DNA of 64,000 nucleotides from assembly GCF_017742995.1 (NCBI RefSeq), contig NZ_CP072425.1:2480001-2544000 (forward strand). Direction: 5' to 3'. This document shows positions 8,521 through 16,717 of the stretch, one piece after another. The position numbers and the translations under genes were made by a program. The notes under the pieces are model-generated. The model saw only the letters and a list, made by a program, of their open reading frames with translations. It had not been told where the DNA came from and made no database searches. Source of the stretch: Pseudoalteromonas viridis. GTDB taxonomy: Bacteria; Pseudomonadota; Gammaproteobacteria; Enterobacterales; Alteromonadaceae. Position 1 is the stretch's first letter. The number at the start of each line of letters is the position of its first letter.

Positions 8521-8584
8521 CTGAGACTGAGTGATGTCAGTTATCGTCACTCGTACCCTTCATCATCCTCAGGCTGGAATCCCC

Positions 8585-9421
8585 ATGACCGACCTTTTCG
8601 ATTTTGCGGCGCTCCCTGCGCCCGATATTTTAGAATCTATTGAATTTGAAGAAATTTATCAGGCGCGGGTGGCGCGGTTTAAAGCCCTTGCGCCGCAATA
8701 TGCAGACGCACTGGCCCTGCAAAGCGACCCGTTATCGGTATGCTTGCAGGTCGAAAGTTACCGTGAATTACTGCTGCGCCAGCGTATTAACGAGGCGGTG
8801 CAGTCAAACCTATTGGCCACTGCGCAGGATGCCGACCTGGATCAACTGGGGTTGTTCTACGGTGTTCTGCGGGCGGCCAACGAAGCTGATAGCGGGTTTC
8901 GCCAGCGGATCCGGCAAAAGACCCTGGCATCTAGCACCGCAGGTAGTAAAGACCACTATCGCAATGCGGCCCTGAGCGCAGCACCGAGTAACATCCGCGA
9001 TGTGGAAGTAGACAGTCCCGAGCCCGGCAAGGTGCGAGTGGCTGTGCTATTTCACACCAACGAAAACCCGATAACGGCGCTAGAACAGGTGCGCAGCCAT
9101 GTGCTTAGTGATGAAGTTAAAGTACTGACCGATACGGTGGATGTCGAGCTGGCCGAGGCCATTGAGGTGGATGTCCGCGCTGATATTTATCTCAATCCGA
9201 ATACGCCCGTGCGGGTATTCGAGCAACTGGAGGCCAAGTTGCATGCCGCCTGGCAAACGGAGCTGGCATTGGGCACTGTGATGACGCCCAGCTGGCTCAG
9301 TGCCCAGTTGCATATTGCGGGCGTGAAGCATGTTGAGATCCATACGCCTGCCTCTTTGGTCGAGGTCGCGGCAAATCAATATGTGCAGCTTAGGCAGGTG
9401 AATTTATGTCTGAAAACCTGA
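8585..9421 (+). CDS. Baseplate assembly protein J, copy 3 (P2 gpJ-like)
   Basis: 278 residues from the ATG at 8585, chosen because FDFAALPAPDILESIEFEEI then aligns with the other copies; earlier GTG/ATG codons at 8531/8534 add 17-18 unmatched residues. Conserved: SDPLSVCLQVESYRELLLRQ, RINEAVQSNLLATA, LGLFYGVLR and a shortened ESDERYR equivalent (EADSGFRQRIRQK). It is the most diverged of the J set. It overlaps I copy 3 by 16 bp. The module it starts has a different fibre apparatus, so its partners may also differ. Confidence 0.85.
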   Translation: MTDLFDFAALPAPDILESIEFEEIYQARVARFKALAPQYADALALQSDPLSVCLQVESYRELLLRQRINEAVQSNLLATAQDADLDQLGLFYGVLRAANEADSGFRQRIRQKTLASSTAGSKDHYRNAALSAAPSNIRDVEVDSPEPGKVRVAVLFHTNENPITALEQVRSHVLSDEVKVLTDTVDVELAEAIEVDVRADIYLNPNTPVRVFEQLEAKLHAAWQTELALGTVMTPSWLSAQLHIAGVKHVEIHTPASLVEVAANQYVQLRQVNLCLKT

Positions 9422-10257
9422 CCCCAAATTCGCCATTAGTGCCGCCCAATCACACCAAATTGCAATGGGCGCTGGATCAACACGGACAACTCACTCAGAC
9501 ACTGGAAACAGGCATTTCACTGCTGCGGGGGGTTAAGTCTCACCCCAATCCTAATCTGTTGCCCTGGCTGGTATGGGAATATGGCCTGGATCCGCTGGAG
9601 CCTTATCTGGATAACCTGGATGAGGTGCTGTTGCAGGGCCTGAGCTGGCAAAGGATCCGGGGCACACGGGCGAGTCTGGCGATGGCGGTTGGCTGGCTGG
9701 GCGTACCCTTATTGCAGATTGAAGAGTCGGGCTCACTTCGGCACTTTTACCGCTATCAGTTGCACCTGGATAGTGTCCCGGGTGAGTGGCAACTTAATCG
9801 GCTGGCGCAGTTGAGTGAACTCAGTGCACCGGCTCGCAGTCAGCTGGTCCGCATTACCTATCAGCTCGACATTCGAGAACTGGCACTCTCCTCAGGTCAG
9901 TTTGGCGACTTGCTCAGCGACCAGTCTGGTTTTCGCTACACCCTGCAAGATGGCCAACAAGTGCGGCTATCCCGCCAGCGCGTTCACAGTGAAGGAACAG
10001 AGGTATCCGCACAGGGCGAGGGCGGCGTATTGCGCAAGCGAGGGCAGTTGTGGGATCAAGTCCATGATGTCCGACTGGGTTCATTGGTACTCAGTGAACC
10101 CCCTGCGCACTACCTTCAGGCTGGTACGGGCCATCAACGCGTGGTTGCCAGTCACATTCACACCCAACCTGGGCTTTGGCAGGGAAGCTGGTCTGCGCAG
10201 AGTTGGTCAGACAGCCAGACACCTCAGCTTGTGCAGTGTCATTACGCGCTTACCTAA
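9406..10257 (+). CDS. Tail protein I, copy 3 (divergent gpI-like)
   Basis: 283 residues starting inside the end of J copy 3. The gpI core is recognisable but diverged: NPNLLPWLVWEYGLDPLEPY replaces the WDP..C...LPWLAW version, followed by SWQRIRGTRASLAMAVGWLG. After about residue 150 the protein is unlike the other copies and ends with a Gln/Ser/His-rich beta-like region. Position directly after J and before a collar-like gene supports the call. The divergence matches the different fibre set of this module. Confidence 0.7.
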   Translation: MSENLTPNSPLVPPNHTKLQWALDQHGQLTQTLETGISLLRGVKSHPNPNLLPWLVWEYGLDPLEPYLDNLDEVLLQGLSWQRIRGTRASLAMAVGWLGVPLLQIEESGSLRHFYRYQLHLDSVPGEWQLNRLAQLSELSAPARSQLVRITYQLDIRELALSSGQFGDLLSDQSGFRYTLQDGQQVRLSRQRVHSEGTEVSAQGEGGVLRKRGQLWDQVHDVRLGSLVLSEPPAHYLQAGTGHQRVVASHIHTQPGLWQGSWSAQSWSDSQTPQLVQCHYALT

Positions 10258-10278
10258 TCTTTTCAACAAGGAGTTACT

Positions 10279-10758
10279 TTGTCTATTTTCACCTTTAACG
10301 GGCGGACCCTGCTTGCGCGCAGTGTGGCCCAAACCCCGCTTTATCTGGCATGGGGACGCGGTGATGGCAACTGGCAGACGCCGCCATCCGAGCCCATCAG
10401 TGCAACACATCTGGCAGATCCACTTGGCTTTCGCAAAGTCAAAGTTCAAGGCTTTTGTGAACCCGATGAACAAGGCGATATCGAAGTTCAGGGAGGGCGA
10501 TACCGGCGCTCAACCGAGCCGACGCGTCATGTTTATTGTCAGTTTGTTTTTGATTTTGCAGATGCCCAGGGCGAGACCATTCGTGAATTGGGGATCTTTT
10601 CAGGCACCACGTTCACAGACGATGTGGCAGCAGGGCAGGTCTATGTATCGCCGGAGCTAGTCGCATCACCGGGAACCTTGTTGCTGCTGGACCATCGTGC
10701 ACCTTTGGTAAGAGAACCCGGGGTGCGAGAAAGTTTTGAATTTGTGATGAGTTTTTAG
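10279..10758 (+). CDS. Tail-collar-like fibre protein (module 3), TTG start
   Basis: 159 residues. It starts at TTG, with AAGGAG seven bases upstream and no ATG or GTG nearby in frame. It holds the place of the DUF3751 collar gene but is shorter and shows only the general layout: LYLAWGRGDGNW near the start, then an IRELGIFSGT strand corresponding to the EIGFY/EVGFY motif of the other copies, and an LLLLDHRAPL end. Its closest similarity seems to be to collar-like proteins that go with DUF4815 fibres; that link is memory-based. Confidence 0.6.
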   Translation: MSIFTFNGRTLLARSVAQTPLYLAWGRGDGNWQTPPSEPISATHLADPLGFRKVKVQGFCEPDEQGDIEVQGGRYRRSTEPTRHVYCQFVFDFADAQGETIRELGIFSGTTFTDDVAAGQVYVSPELVASPGTLLLLDHRAPLVREPGVRESFEFVMSF

Positions 10759-10766
10759 GAGAGCCC

Positions 10767-11732
10767 ATGCTACAGGATTATTATCACAATTATGATAAGG
10801 CCAATGGCTATGAGCGCTTGTTGTTTCGCTCCGGGCGCGGTTTGCAAAGCCGGGAACTGAATGACTTGCAGTCTCAGGTTCAGCATCAGGTTAAAGACAT
10901 TGCTGATGTTTTGCTAAAAGACGGCGATCTGGTGTCTGGCGGCGACGTGGTGATCGATACGCAATCGGGTGAGACGCAACTGAGCGCCGCGCAGGTCTAT
11001 CTGGATGGTCATATCAGAAGCCTGCCTGCTGCCACACTCACCATTGCGCTGCAAGGCTCTGTGGACATTGGTGTCTGGCTGACCCACAGTGTGGTGACGG
11101 AAGTGGAAGACCCAACGCTCAGAGATCCGGCCGTCAATGCCCTCAATTATGACGAACCTGGCGCTGCCCGTTTAAAACAGCAGTGCCAGTGGGGCCAGCG
11201 CGATGACGCTCTGGCCGAAGAAAACGCCTTTTACCCGGTGCACCGCATTGAAGATGGGGTGCTGATCATCAAACAGCCGCCGCCTCAGCTGGATGCCGTG
11301 ACCCAGGCACTGGCCCGCTATGACCGTGAAGCCAATGGCGGCAGTTATGTGGTTGAAGGCATGGCGCTGAGCTATCGTGACCGCGAAGCCGATCAGCAGG
11401 TATTCAGCCTGCAAGAAGGGAAGGCGCATATTCAGGGCTATGAAGTGGCCTTTGATACCGCACGCAGCGCGGCTTTTGACTGGGATCCGGATATTGGCAC
11501 TGTCAGGGAAGAGCCCAAAGCCTTTATCAGTGTTCCGGCATCGGGTGACGACACACGCAGTATGCGGGTTGACCTGGATTTCTTCCCGGTGAAAACCGTA
11601 GAAGAAGTGAATGTCAGCATCGAGAAAAGTGCGACACTGACGCGTGCTCAGCTGGCTGGGGGGAAGATCTGCTGCCAGATGAATCGGTGCTGGAGATCCT
11701 CAGTGTTACTCAGGGCGAGACCACCTTTGTAG
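10767..11732 (+). CDS. DUF4815-like fibre anchor, N-terminal part (frameshifted)
   Basis: 321 residues as read. The first 60 residues (YYHNYDKANGYERLLFRSGR then LQSRELNDLQSQV and LKDGDLVSGG) are typical of DUF4815 phage structural proteins. Coding sense continues to about residue 299 and then turns into Cys/Arg-rich out-of-frame sequence (CCQMNRCWRSSVLLRARPPL) to the stop. The proper protein continues in the -1 frame from the run of six G at 11658-11663, giving a join of about 658 residues with the next feature. Either a one-base loss or error, or real slippage. AGGAGAG precedes the ATG. Confidence 0.7.
   Translation: MLQDYYHNYDKANGYERLLFRSGRGLQSRELNDLQSQVQHQVKDIADVLLKDGDLVSGGDVVIDTQSGETQLSAAQVYLDGHIRSLPAATLTIALQGSVDIGVWLTHSVVTEVEDPTLRDPAVNALNYDEPGAARLKQQCQWGQRDDALAEENAFYPVHRIEDGVLIIKQPPPQLDAVTQALARYDREANGGSYVVEGMALSYRDREADQQVFSLQEGKAHIQGYEVAFDTARSAAFDWDPDIGTVREEPKAFISVPASGDDTRSMRVDLDFFPVKTVEEVNVSIEKSATLTRAQLAGGKICCQMNRCWRSSVLLRARPPL
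11658..11663 (+). other. G6 run: site of -1 frameshift in the DUF4815 gene
   Basis: Frame-zero codons here read GGG GGG AAG. After a -1 slip the reading becomes GG-GAA-GAT-CTG, giving LAGGEDLLPDESVLEILSV, which continues smoothly into the downstream frame. The downstream open frame begins well before the upstream stop, so only one shift is needed. A homopolymer of this length is a common place for sequencing error, mutation or polymerase slippage. Confidence 0.6.
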
Positions 11733-12742
11733 CCGGGGTCGACTTTCTATTTTTGCGCAATCACATTAGCTGGCAGCTCAGTGGAGCAGAGCCTGCGCCG
11801 GGCAGTCAGTTTGAGGTACGTTACCGCTTTCGTACCCAGGTTGTAGTAGAGCCCGATGAATTTGGTTTTACCCTGCAAAAGCAACAACCGCAGGGCGAGC
11901 TGGTTGAGAATGCACTGATCACTGTGGACTATCAATGGTATCGACCGCGTATTGATTTAGTGGTGCTGGATCGCTTTGGCCAGCTTAAACGCATTAAAGG
12001 CCAACCGGCCCACCAGTTGCCCGTAGCACCAAAAGTGCCGGCCAATCATTTGCCCCTGGCACAGGTCAGTCAGAGCTGGTTCGCCGAGCAGGCGCCGGAA
12101 ATTGAAAACCTGGCGGTCAGAGCGGTATCTATGTCTGAGCTGGAACAAATGCAGTCTCAGATCAGCGATTTATATCAGTTACTGGCGATTGAACGGCTGC
12201 GTAATGATGCCAACAGTGAAGAGTCGGCCAGCAAGTTTGGTGTGTTTGTTGACCCCTTTATTGACGATGATATGCGCGATGCCGGGATTGAGCAAACGGC
12301 GGCTATTGTCGATGGGGAACTCATCTTACCTTTAAGTGCTGATATCGTTGAACTGCCGTTGCCGACTGGCAATGTGCTGACCTTACCCTATGAACTTGAA
12401 GATGTGCTGGCGCAAACCAAGCAAACTGGCAGCATGAAGGTTAACCCCTATCAGGCGGTTGAACCTATCCCTGCCACCGTGCGTTTGTCACCCAGTGTCG
12501 ATCACTGGACCCAGACAAGCCGCAGCTGGACCAGCCCAATTACCCGGCGCTTTGATATTGGCCGGGGTCTGCGCAGGTTAACCCGTACTCGCACCAGCAC
12601 TCAGGTATTGAGCCGAACCACGCGTCAGGCTCAGTTTATGCGTTCACGTTGGGTGAACTTTACCATCTCCGGATTTGGCCCACAGGAAACCCTGGACAGG
12701 GTGACCTTTGATGGGATCCGTGTTCAGGCTCAGGAGGCATAA
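11687..12742 (+). CDS. DUF4815-like fibre anchor, C-terminal part
   Basis: 351 residues from a GTG at 11687 that has no convincing ribosome site, so independent translation is doubtful and the segment is best seen as the continuation of the upstream frame. It holds the rest of the structural protein: beta-rich blocks (FEVRYRFRTQ, ALITVDYQWYRPRIDLVVLD), a helical stretch (SMSELEQMQSQISDLYQLLA) and an Arg-rich end (RRLTRTRTSTQVLSRTTRQA). Its stop overlaps the start of the next gene (TAATG). Base composition matches the upstream part. Confidence 0.62.
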   Translation: MLEILSVTQGETTFVAGVDFLFLRNHISWQLSGAEPAPGSQFEVRYRFRTQVVVEPDEFGFTLQKQQPQGELVENALITVDYQWYRPRIDLVVLDRFGQLKRIKGQPAHQLPVAPKVPANHLPLAQVSQSWFAEQAPEIENLAVRAVSMSELEQMQSQISDLYQLLAIERLRNDANSEESASKFGVFVDPFIDDDMRDAGIEQTAAIVDGELILPLSADIVELPLPTGNVLTLPYELEDVLAQTKQTGSMKVNPYQAVEPIPATVRLSPSVDHWTQTSRSWTSPITRRFDIGRGLRRLTRTRTSTQVLSRTTRQAQFMRSRWVNFTISGFGPQETLDRVTFDGIRVQAQEA

Positions 12743-13929
12743 TGATCAAGGCAGATAATAATGGTCAGGTACGTGGCCGATTTTTGATCCCCGGTAACGT
12801 GCCGGTGGGCAGTAAAGATGTGCGCTTTAGTGGCGCGATGGGATCGGTGGGACAGGCCCGTTATACCGGCAATGCGACCATCCGCAGCGAAACGGTCAGA
12901 CGCATCAACTCCATCGTGACAGTGCGCTACGATCCGCTGGCACAAACTTTTACTTTGCCAGAGCGTCGCTTTATTGCCGCTGTGGAGCTGTGGTTTAAAA
13001 AGACCGGGCCCGAGGCAGTGCGAGTGCAGATCCGCGAGACCGAATTGGGGATCCCTAACCAGACCGTACTGGCGGAGGCGACCTTGCAGCAAAGCGACAT
13101 CAAACTCGGTGGCGAGTCGACCTTGTTCGAGTTTACGCCGGTGTCGCTGAATGCTGGCGAAGAGTACGCGATAGTAGTGCTCACGGATGGTGCTGAACAT
13201 GAAGTGGCGATTGCCGAGCTGGGTAAATTTGACAGCCAAAGCGGTTGGGTAACCAGTCAGCCCTATCAGGTAGGTGTATTGTTGTCTTCAAGTAATGCGT
13301 CGACCTGGACGCCGCACCAGAATCGTGATTTGGCGTTTCGCCTTAAAGCTGCGCGCTTTACGCAAACCGAGAGCCAGGTTGCACTGGGCGAGATAGCACT
13401 GGATGGTCACACAGACTTGCTGGCACTGGCTGTTGCAGAGCGCCCGGGCAGTGACACTCAGCTACAACTTGAGTTTTCAGGTGAAAACACAGGCACATTC
13501 AGCTTGCAGGAGTTGCAGTCTGTACGACTTGCCAATAAGGCTACGGAAGCGCTCAGTGTCAGCGCCAGACTGACTGGTACGGCAACTCAGTCTCCGGTGT
13601 TATTTGAAAGTGTACAGGCTGCGCTGGGCAAAGTCGCAGAACAGGCCGACTACGTAACCCGGGCTATTCCCTGTGAACTGGATGGCAGCCTGAAAGTGAG
13701 TTTTGAAGCCCAGCTGCCCGGCGTGGCCAAGGTCACTGTCTTGATTGAGCTGGGCGACACCTGGACTGAGGTGCCACTGAAGTCGACACAGGCCGCGGAT
13801 GAAGGCTGGCAGCTGTGTCACTATCAGCTGGATAACCTGACTGAGCGCAATGCCCGGGTCAAATTACTGTTGTCGGGTAGTCATACCGAGCGTCCCAGAG
13901 TACGTGCTTTGCGGGCATTTTCTATCTAA
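12742..13929 (+). CDS. Phage structural / fibre protein with DPLAQTF motif (module 3)
   Basis: 395 residues. The block YDPLAQTFTLPERRFIAAVE is a motif found in C-terminal parts of DUF4815-type tail proteins; here it lies on a separate gene that starts within the stop of the previous one. Residues 1-55 look like a linker, 60-210 a first beta domain (ELWFKKTGPEAVRVQIRETE) and the rest a second beta domain. No signal peptide or enzyme motif. Likely part of the fibre-bearing complex of module 3. Confidence 0.6.
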   Translation: MIKADNNGQVRGRFLIPGNVPVGSKDVRFSGAMGSVGQARYTGNATIRSETVRRINSIVTVRYDPLAQTFTLPERRFIAAVELWFKKTGPEAVRVQIRETELGIPNQTVLAEATLQQSDIKLGGESTLFEFTPVSLNAGEEYAIVVLTDGAEHEVAIAELGKFDSQSGWVTSQPYQVGVLLSSSNASTWTPHQNRDLAFRLKAARFTQTESQVALGEIALDGHTDLLALAVAERPGSDTQLQLEFSGENTGTFSLQELQSVRLANKATEALSVSARLTGTATQSPVLFESVQAALGKVAEQADYVTRAIPCELDGSLKVSFEAQLPGVAKVTVLIELGDTWTEVPLKSTQAADEGWQLCHYQLDNLTERNARVKLLLSGSHTERPRVRALRAFSI

Positions 13930-13938
13930 GGAGACTGC

Positions 13939-14157
13939 ATGAATAACCCAACAACGCCGCACTTTTCGCTGCCGCTGCCGCACCCGGACAACCTGCTGCA
14001 ACAGGATGTCTCGCGACTCGCCAATGCCCTGACGGCAGTAGACACGCAGTTATATCAGCAACAACACATTCAACAGCAACAGTATCAGGCAGTGCAGGAA
14101 AAGCTGCGTCGCAGTCGCCTGAATCAGCTGCTGGGTGAGCCCCTGCTTGCGCTCTAG
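13939..14157 (+). CDS. Small fibre-connector protein (module 3)
   Basis: 72 residues. LPLPHPDNLLQQDVSRLANA then LTAVDTQL resembles the short N-terminal segment with which some phage fibres bind their tail (the P-H-P-x-N...D-V-x-R-L...D pattern), followed by a Gln-rich helix. AAGGAGAC precedes the ATG. It probably bridges the DUF4815 complex and the following fibre F3; this role is inferred from order and the short motif. Confidence 0.5.
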   Translation: MNNPTTPHFSLPLPHPDNLLQQDVSRLANALTAVDTQLYQQQHIQQQQYQAVQEKLRRSRLNQLLGEPLLAL

Positions 14158-14202
14158 TGCAGGCCCCTTCATTTACTTTCTACATTATTCAACGAGGAAT
14201 TT

Positions 14203-15684
14203 ATGGCAAGTATACAAACTGCCGTGCAGGTCATGGTCGACAAACTGGTCGCCGATATGCAGGGCGAACAACCGCTCAGCGCCGAAGAGCAGGCGCTGGT
14301 CAGTAATGCAATCACGAAACTGGCCGACAACGAAAAACTGGAACAGGCTGTTGTGGCCGTCGCTGAATCACATATAGATGATGCCACTACGGCGCTGCAA
14401 CAGGCCGCTCAGGTCGGCCAGACCAGCTTGCAGCAGGCTGCTCAAACGCTTAATGACAACGGCACTGCGCTCGAAGGTAAAGCGGCCAAGCTGGACAGAT
14501 TGGACACCATGGCACCAAGCCTGGCACGGGTTGAGGCATTGCAGGGGCGGGCTTTTAATAATCAAATCAGGCCTTTGTTTGGATTGGTGCCTGTGGAGAC
14601 CGCAAACTCAAACGTCCAGTACAAACGATCAACAGCGGTTTGGGCTGTATATGATCATAGTGGAAAAACTTATTTAGTTCGTCCGGGAGCCACCCACGGT
14701 GCTAACCAGGAACAATGCAGACTTGAGCATTTGATGCTTGAACATAATGGCAGCGGTAAGGTTACGACTAGTACTAGTTACTTATACTCGAATGTCTTTG
14801 AGCAAAACCCAACTAGTAAAGTGTACATGTATGGCGCAAGCGCTTTTTTACCTTTGGGTACAAAAGACAACCCTGCTGACATTGACTACGATGTGGTCTA
14901 TAGCACTCAAGATTCTCAGGCGACAGCCGCTGTAAACTATGGTGGTGTGTTTGTGCGTTCACAGGGGTTTACTTCTCTGACCAAGCCCAAGCAAAACCTT
15001 AATGCAAGGGACCAATATGGCGTATTAACCGATACCAGCCATAACTATGCCCATGTTGCTGTGTTGTACGATAATCAGAAGCATTGCTTGGTTATGGTGG
15101 ATGAAAATACTTCGTTGCTTATTGAGAAGTACCGCGATGGTAATATTGTTACCAATACTGCGATTGCAAATCAGTCGGAACTACAAGCCTATGTAGACGC
15201 CAGAGATTTTACAACGGTTAATTTCATTCATCATTTGTTAGATCAACCTTACGGTAACCAGCGTTATACCAATAAAGAACAAAAGATAAATACATCAACG
15301 AACAGCTACTTTGGTTATTTTGGCGTGTTTAACAATTCGGTGAAAATGGGGGGCAACAAGTACAGTGCACATTACCGCTTTACAGAAGCGCAAAAACTGG
15401 AGCCAGTTAACTACTTTTTCACAAGTAATTCAGCATGTTATAAAGTACAAAACTCGAATGGAACTATGAATGGTGAAGGTGAAGTCACTGTTGCTTTGGA
15501 AAGCATGTCGGGGGAGTTGTTAGGTATGTATAGTTACCGTACTAGAGCAGCAAATGCAGGTTACGATGGCGGTATTGCTGCGACAGCGATTAATTGCATC
15601 AATCCCTATAGTCATATTGGTTTACTTAATGAGCATTATATCTACAACCAATACGGCCTAGGCCGCACTTGTCGCGCATTTTAA
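14203..15684 (+). CDS. Large tail fibre / receptor-binding protein F3
   Basis: 493 residues, the longest fibre in the window. Residues 1-120 are a helical stem with Ala/Gln heptads (ATTALQQAAQVGQTSLQQAA), then about 370 residues of Tyr-, Asn- and Ser-rich beta sequence without any enzyme motif I recognise. The tip DNA (about 14570-15680) is AT-rich compared with the stem, as in F1. ACGAGGAA precedes the ATG. It should be the receptor-binding fibre of module 3. A glycan-binding role is plausible but not shown. Confidence 0.65.
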   Translation: MASIQTAVQVMVDKLVADMQGEQPLSAEEQALVSNAITKLADNEKLEQAVVAVAESHIDDATTALQQAAQVGQTSLQQAAQTLNDNGTALEGKAAKLDRLDTMAPSLARVEALQGRAFNNQIRPLFGLVPVETANSNVQYKRSTAVWAVYDHSGKTYLVRPGATHGANQEQCRLEHLMLEHNGSGKVTTSTSYLYSNVFEQNPTSKVYMYGASAFLPLGTKDNPADIDYDVVYSTQDSQATAAVNYGGVFVRSQGFTSLTKPKQNLNARDQYGVLTDTSHNYAHVAVLYDNQKHCLVMVDENTSLLIEKYRDGNIVTNTAIANQSELQAYVDARDFTTVNFIHHLLDQPYGNQRYTNKEQKINTSTNSYFGYFGVFNNSVKMGGNKYSAHYRFTEAQKLEPVNYFFTSNSACYKVQNSNGTMNGEGEVTVALESMSGELLGMYSYRTRAANAGYDGGIAATAINCINPYSHIGLLNEHYIYNQYGLGRTCRAF

Positions 15685-15693
15685 GGAGAGATC

Positions 15694-16119
15694 ATGAGTT
15701 GCGAATATTTTGCCGATAAAGGCATGAAAATCGAGGGAAACTACTGGCTGGTGCACCCGCAAACGGGCGAAGCCTGGGATGAAGAGTCAGCAGCTGCCTT
15801 TATTGCTGGCTATCAGCCGCCACACCTTAGTGAAGAGGCTATAGCTGCACGTAAAGACGAGCTGGTAGGTGAGATCAAACGAGCTGTGTATGATTGTCTG
15901 GAAGCGCAGCTGTGGCGTGTAACCAAGGCGCAGGAACGCGTGCAACTGGCGCAACTGGGTGGCAGCGAGGCCGAGCAAGCCGCAGCTGTGGCTGCATTGC
16001 AGGCTGAACTGGCAAAACGTGAAGCGTTGCGTCAAAAAAGTGATGAGGCGGAGCTAGAGGTTGCGGAGCTGACGTCTATTGAGGCAATCGATGCGTTCTC
16101 ATTTACGGCTGAGCTTTAG
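15694..16119 (+). CDS. Fibre-associated accessory protein (module 3)
   Basis: 141 residues. An N-terminal globular part (IEGNYWLVHPQTGEAWDEES) is followed by about 80 residues of charged Ala/Glu/Gln-rich helix. No known family recognised with certainty; small proteins after fibre genes are often chaperones. AAGGAGAG lies upstream and the gene starts 9 bp after F3. It is the last gene before the repeat and terminator block. Confidence 0.55.
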   Translation: MSCEYFADKGMKIEGNYWLVHPQTGEAWDEESAAAFIAGYQPPHLSEEAIAARKDELVGEIKRAVYDCLEAQLWRVTKAQERVQLAQLGGSEAEQAAAVAALQAELAKREALRQKSDEAELEVAELTSIEAIDAFSFTAEL

Positions 16120-16160
16120 ATCCGCTCAGCTGGCGAATTAAAAACGTAGAAATATCTAAC

Positions 16161-16182
16161 CCGGTCAGAATTGACCGGTTTT
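16161..16182 (+). terminator. CCGGTCA hairpin, unit 1
   Basis: Arms CCGGTCA and TGACCGG around GAAT, followed by TTTT. It lies 42 bp after the last gene of module 3 and is the first of three copies in the tandem repeat. A short but plausible intrinsic terminator. Confidence 0.6.
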
Positions 16183-16280
16183 CTGCCCAGAAAATCAGTA
16201 AGATACACCTAAGCTTGAGAAAGTTAAGTCAGGCAACCAGGTAAACGGTTACTTTGCAAATAAAGCATCCGCAAGTTAAA

Positions 16281-16315
16281 AACCACCGGCTCGTATTTCG
16301 ACTGGTGGTTTTTTT
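16281..16315 (+). terminator. Intrinsic terminator, unit 1
   Basis: Arms AACCACCGG and CTGGTGGTT (one G-U pair) around a 12-nt loop, followed by a run of T. A strong Rho-independent terminator for transcription leaving module 3. Confidence 0.8.
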
Positions 16316-16354
16316 ATGTCTGGTTAACGGTGGCTTACTCTGCGGCATTTAAAC

Positions 16355-16375
16355 CGGTCAGAATTGACCGTTTTT
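16355..16375 (+). terminator. CGGTCA hairpin, unit 2
   Basis: Arms CGGTCA and TGACCG around GAAT with five T after the stem. The last G of the unit 1 arm is lost, so the stem is one pair shorter. Confidence 0.5.
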
Positions 16376-16473
16376 AATTCCAAAAAATCAGTAAGGTACA
16401 CCTAAGCTTGAGAAAGCTAAGTCAAGCAACCAAGTAAACGGTTACTTTGTAAGTAAAGCATCCGCAAGTTAAA

Positions 16474-16508
16474 AACCACCGGCTCGTATTTCGACTGGTG
16501 GTTTTTTT
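16474..16508 (+). terminator. Intrinsic terminator, unit 2
   Basis: Same hairpin as in unit 1 (AACCACCGG / CTGGTGGTT plus T-run), 193 bp downstream of it. Two tandem copies make read-through without antitermination unlikely. Confidence 0.8.
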
Positions 16509-16642
16509 ATGCCAGGTTAACGGTGGCTTACTCTGCGGCATTTAAACCGGTCAGAATTGACCGTTTTTAATTCCAGAAAATCAGTAAGATACACCTAAGC
16601 TTGAGAAAGCTAACAGAGATTAAAAACAGACTTCCCGTGATA

Positions 16643-16689
16643 AACCCGATGCGGTACTACACTGATGCAGGACCAAATCGGGTTTTTTT
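16643..16689 (+). terminator. Intrinsic terminator just before J copy 4
   Basis: Arms AACCCGAT and ATCGGGTT with a 26-nt loop, followed by seven T including the end of the stem. It lies 29 bp before the start of J copy 4, so it may work as an attenuator or as an antitermination target, not only as an end signal for module 3. Confidence 0.65.
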
Positions 16690-16717
16690 ATTCCTTTTTG
16701 TAAAGACCGAGGATGAG

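Larger units (their letters stand above)
16161..16612 (+). repeat. 193-bp tandem repeat, 2.3 units, between modules 3 and 4
   Basis: The 598 bp between 16119 and 16718 contain no gene. Units start at 16161, 16354 and 16547, so the period is 193 bp; the third unit stops at 16612 after the CTTGAGAAAGCTAA stretch. Each unit has a CCGGTCA hairpin, the conserved string CAGTAAGATACACCTAAGCT (one change in unit 2), a CTTGAGAAAG core and, in full units, a long hairpin with T-run. Units 1 and 2 differ at scattered bases. A fourth copy of the first 70 bp lies at 20498-20567. Confidence 0.85.

Noticed and set aside
16161..16612. Possible CRISPR array
   Set aside because: The units are 193 bp and nearly the same throughout; there are no short repeats with distinct spacers and no cas genes.
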